64,000 bases of DNA from Methanobrevibacter millerae. GTDB taxonomy: Archaea > Methanobacteriota > Methanobacteria > Methanobacteriales > Methanobacteriaceae. Location: the NCBI RefSeq assembly GCF_001477655.1, contig NZ_CP011266.1:914001-978000 (forward strand). Reading direction: 5' to 3'. The notes beneath the pieces are model-generated. The model was given only the letters and a program-made list of their open reading frames with translations, was not told the origin of the DNA and ran no database searches. Shown here one piece after another: positions 62,874 to 64,000 of this stretch. Made by a program: the position numbers and the translations under genes. Positions within the stretch are counted from its first letter, which is position 1; the number at the start of each line of letters is the position of its first letter.

Positions 62874-63180
62874 TATTAACATAGTCATATTGGGATGCGC
62901 TCTTGTAACATTCATTCCACGTCTGATTCCGGCAATTTTTGTCGATAAGTTGAATTTCGGACCGAAAGTTGAAAAATTCCTGAATCTGATTCCATATACC
63001 GCCCTTGCTGCCCTGATTTGTCCTGGAGTACTGACAGTTGACAATCAGTTATGGTATATCGGTTTGATTGGTGCGGTTGTTGCAGCAGGCCTATCCTGGA
63101 AAAAGGTCCCGCTTGGTGCTATCGTAATATTGACTGTGGTTATTTTAGTGACGGTTTATTCTATTATTCCCATGATTTAG
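62866..63180 (+). CDS. azlD: Branched-chain amino-acid exporter, AzlD subunit
   Basis: 104 residues, four membrane helices. It has the AzlD features FIPRLIPAIF and PYTALAALICPGVL. A longer frame to 62824 exists, but GGAGG at 62856-62860 supports ATG 62866. The gene overlaps azlC by 8 bp and the convergent GNAT gene by 17 bp. Confidence 0.9.
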   Translation: MIDINIVILGCALVTFIPRLIPAIFVDKLNFGPKVEKFLNLIPYTALAALICPGVLTVDNQLWYIGLIGAVVAAGLSWKKVPLGAIVILTVVILVTVYSIIPMI

Positions 63181-63685
63181 CTTCAAGTTTCATGGCGATT
63201 TCATTGAAGATTTCGCCTAAATAGTTTTCATTCTGCATTTCAGTGTAATATCTGAAGCCCAGTTTTTCTAAAACTTTTTTTGACCGGATATTTTCAGTTC
63301 TATATGTTGCGTATATTGTTTTAAGATCCAAATCATTGAAAACATGTTCAATTAATGCTTTTGATGATTCTGTGGCATAACCGTTTCCCCAGTACTCCTC
63401 AGCTATCCAGTATCCAAGTTCGGCTGAGCCTTCACCCCACCAGTGATTTGTGTCCGGATGAAACAGAAGTCCCACACACCCTATCGGAATGTCATTTTTG
63501 ATTATTGCATAGGTTTCTCTTTTGGAAAAGACTGTTTTAATAATATTTAAACTGTCATCTATACTTTCATGTGGAGGCCATCCTGCTATCGGACCAACAT
63601 TAGGATTTTTTGCAAAATGAAATAGGCATTTTGCATCAGATTCCATCCATGGCCTTAATGTTAGACGGCTTGTTTTCAATATCAT
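63164..63685 (-). CDS. GNAT acetyltransferase, RimJ/RimL-like
   Basis: 173 residues. It opens LKTSRLTLRPWMESDAKCLF, typical of the RimJ/RimL group; the acetyl-CoA loop is YWGNGYATESSKALIEHVF, and the end has NIRSKKVLEKLGFRYYTEMQNENY. It may acetylate protein N-termini or small molecules; the substrate is unknown. ATG is at 63683-63685. Its 3' end overlaps azlD by 17 bp. Confidence 0.88.
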   Translation of the reverse strand: MILKTSRLTLRPWMESDAKCLFHFAKNPNVGPIAGWPPHESIDDSLNIIKTVFSKRETYAIIKNDIPIGCVGLLFHPDTNHWWGEGSAELGYWIAEEYWGNGYATESSKALIEHVFNDLDLKTIYATYRTENIRSKKVLEKLGFRYYTEMQNENYLGEIFNEIAMKLEAKSWE

Positions 63686-63755
63686 TGTTGATACTTTTTT
63701 AAATTAAATTATTAAAGTTTATTCAATACTATAATATAACCTATTAAGTGATAAT

Positions 63756-64000
63756 ATGAGTTGCTGGAAATATTGGCCTAAAATTGAAGAAATCGCTTCA
63801 AAGTTGGAAAGTTATGGAATAGATGAAATAGGTGATTTGGGCAGTGTTGATTTAAGTGAAATAACTTCTCTTCTTGATGAGATAGAAGTTATAGCTCATG
63901 ATGAAACAATAGATTTTGATTCTGCAAAACACATTCTGGATGATGAGAAAATGAATCAGGCACTTCCGCTAATCAGGAAATTCTATCTATATGTCGGTGC
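63756..64000 (+). CDS. Hypothetical protein, N-terminal fragment (cut by window edge)
   Basis: ATG 63756, preceded by AAGTGATAAT as Shine-Dalgarno, runs open to the window end (81 full codons). It starts MSCWKYWPKIEEIASKLESYGIDE-like, is acidic and looks helical, and is not recognised. Its length cannot be judged here. Confidence 0.55.
   Translation, partial: MSCWKYWPKIEEIASKLESYGIDEIGDLGSVDLSEITSLLDEIEVIAHDETIDFDSAKHILDDEKMNQALPLIRKFYLYVG

Overview
The window is AT-rich and comes from a methanogenic archaeon of the order Methanobacteriales, most like Methanobrevibacter. The evidence is a large surface protein with pseudomurein-binding repeats, an archaeal histone, a thermosome, archaeal RNase P and exosome subunits, the F420/riboflavin enzyme ArfB, archaeal ribosomal proteins (L7Ae, S28e, L24e, S6e, S24e, S27ae, L37e), and promoters with TTTATATA boxes. 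Shine-Dalgarno sequences are mostly GGTGAT or GAGG. In many genes a longer in-frame GTG or TTG lies inside the Shine-Dalgarno itself, so I moved the start to the next ATG or GTG. The species cannot be fixed from sequence alone.

Layout: 1-3.7 kb holds the end of cysS, then metY, a cysteine desulfurase, an IscU-type scaffold and a superoxide reductase (sulfur, Fe-S and oxygen defence). 3.8-9.8 kb holds a RecJ-like DHH protein and an unusual group of zinc-ribbon proteins, one with an HExxH metallopeptidase motif. 9.8-15.2 kb is the RNase P, proteasome and exosome block (rnp3, rnp2, psmA, SBDS, rrp4, rrp41, rrp42). 15.2-20.8 kb is leftward: mobA, a membrane protein, cbiT, ubiX, an HD phosphohydrolase, a secreted peptide, an S26-type protease and aroD. 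20.9-28 kb holds sucD-hmgA, a DUF116 protein, a TPR protein and the thermosome. 28.4-33 kb is one giant surface protein that fuses Ig-like repeats, a glycoside-hydrolase-like barrel, pseudomurein-binding repeats and a transglutaminase-type Cys-His-Asp domain. 33-39.4 kb holds a DtxR-type regulator, endA, trpS, a SpoIIM-type protein, an HxlR regulator, a DsbA-like protein, a UPF0173 hydrolase and thrC.

39.6-48.7 kb is the information-processing core: histone, then rpl7ae-rps28e-rpl24e-ndk-infB-rps6e-eIF2gamma-PIN-rpoE1-rpoE2-dephospho-CoA kinase-rps24e-rps27ae, then argH. 48.7-52.4 kb holds a candidate small RNA, a PP-loop protein, a PAP2 phosphatase, a flavodoxin and a hexapeptide acyltransferase. 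52.4-54.3 kb is an IS1182-type insertion sequence with matched ends. 54.3-58.6 kb holds three rubredoxins of decreasing size, YigZ, a Ser/Gly-repeat surface protein, arfB, a PUA protein, a frameshifted Panacea (DUF4065) gene, LSm and rpl37e. 58.7-64 kb holds two diverged paralogues, a bacterial-type RNase III, metX with CBS domains, azlCD, a GNAT acetyltransferase and a partial gene.

The most interesting new signal is regulatory. A 14-bp TTAGGT-N2-ACCTAA palindrome sits 3 bp upstream of a TATA box at 48.76 kb. Almost the same box sits 3 bp upstream of the likely TATA box of the DtxR-family gene at 33.04 kb. The first drives a stretch of about 110 nt with hairpins at both ends and a terminator but no convincing gene: a candidate metal-responsive archaeal small RNA. 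Other leads are five ATAAC-type operators around the metY promoter, a kink-turn-like hairpin in the L7Ae leader, and the giant surface enzyme.
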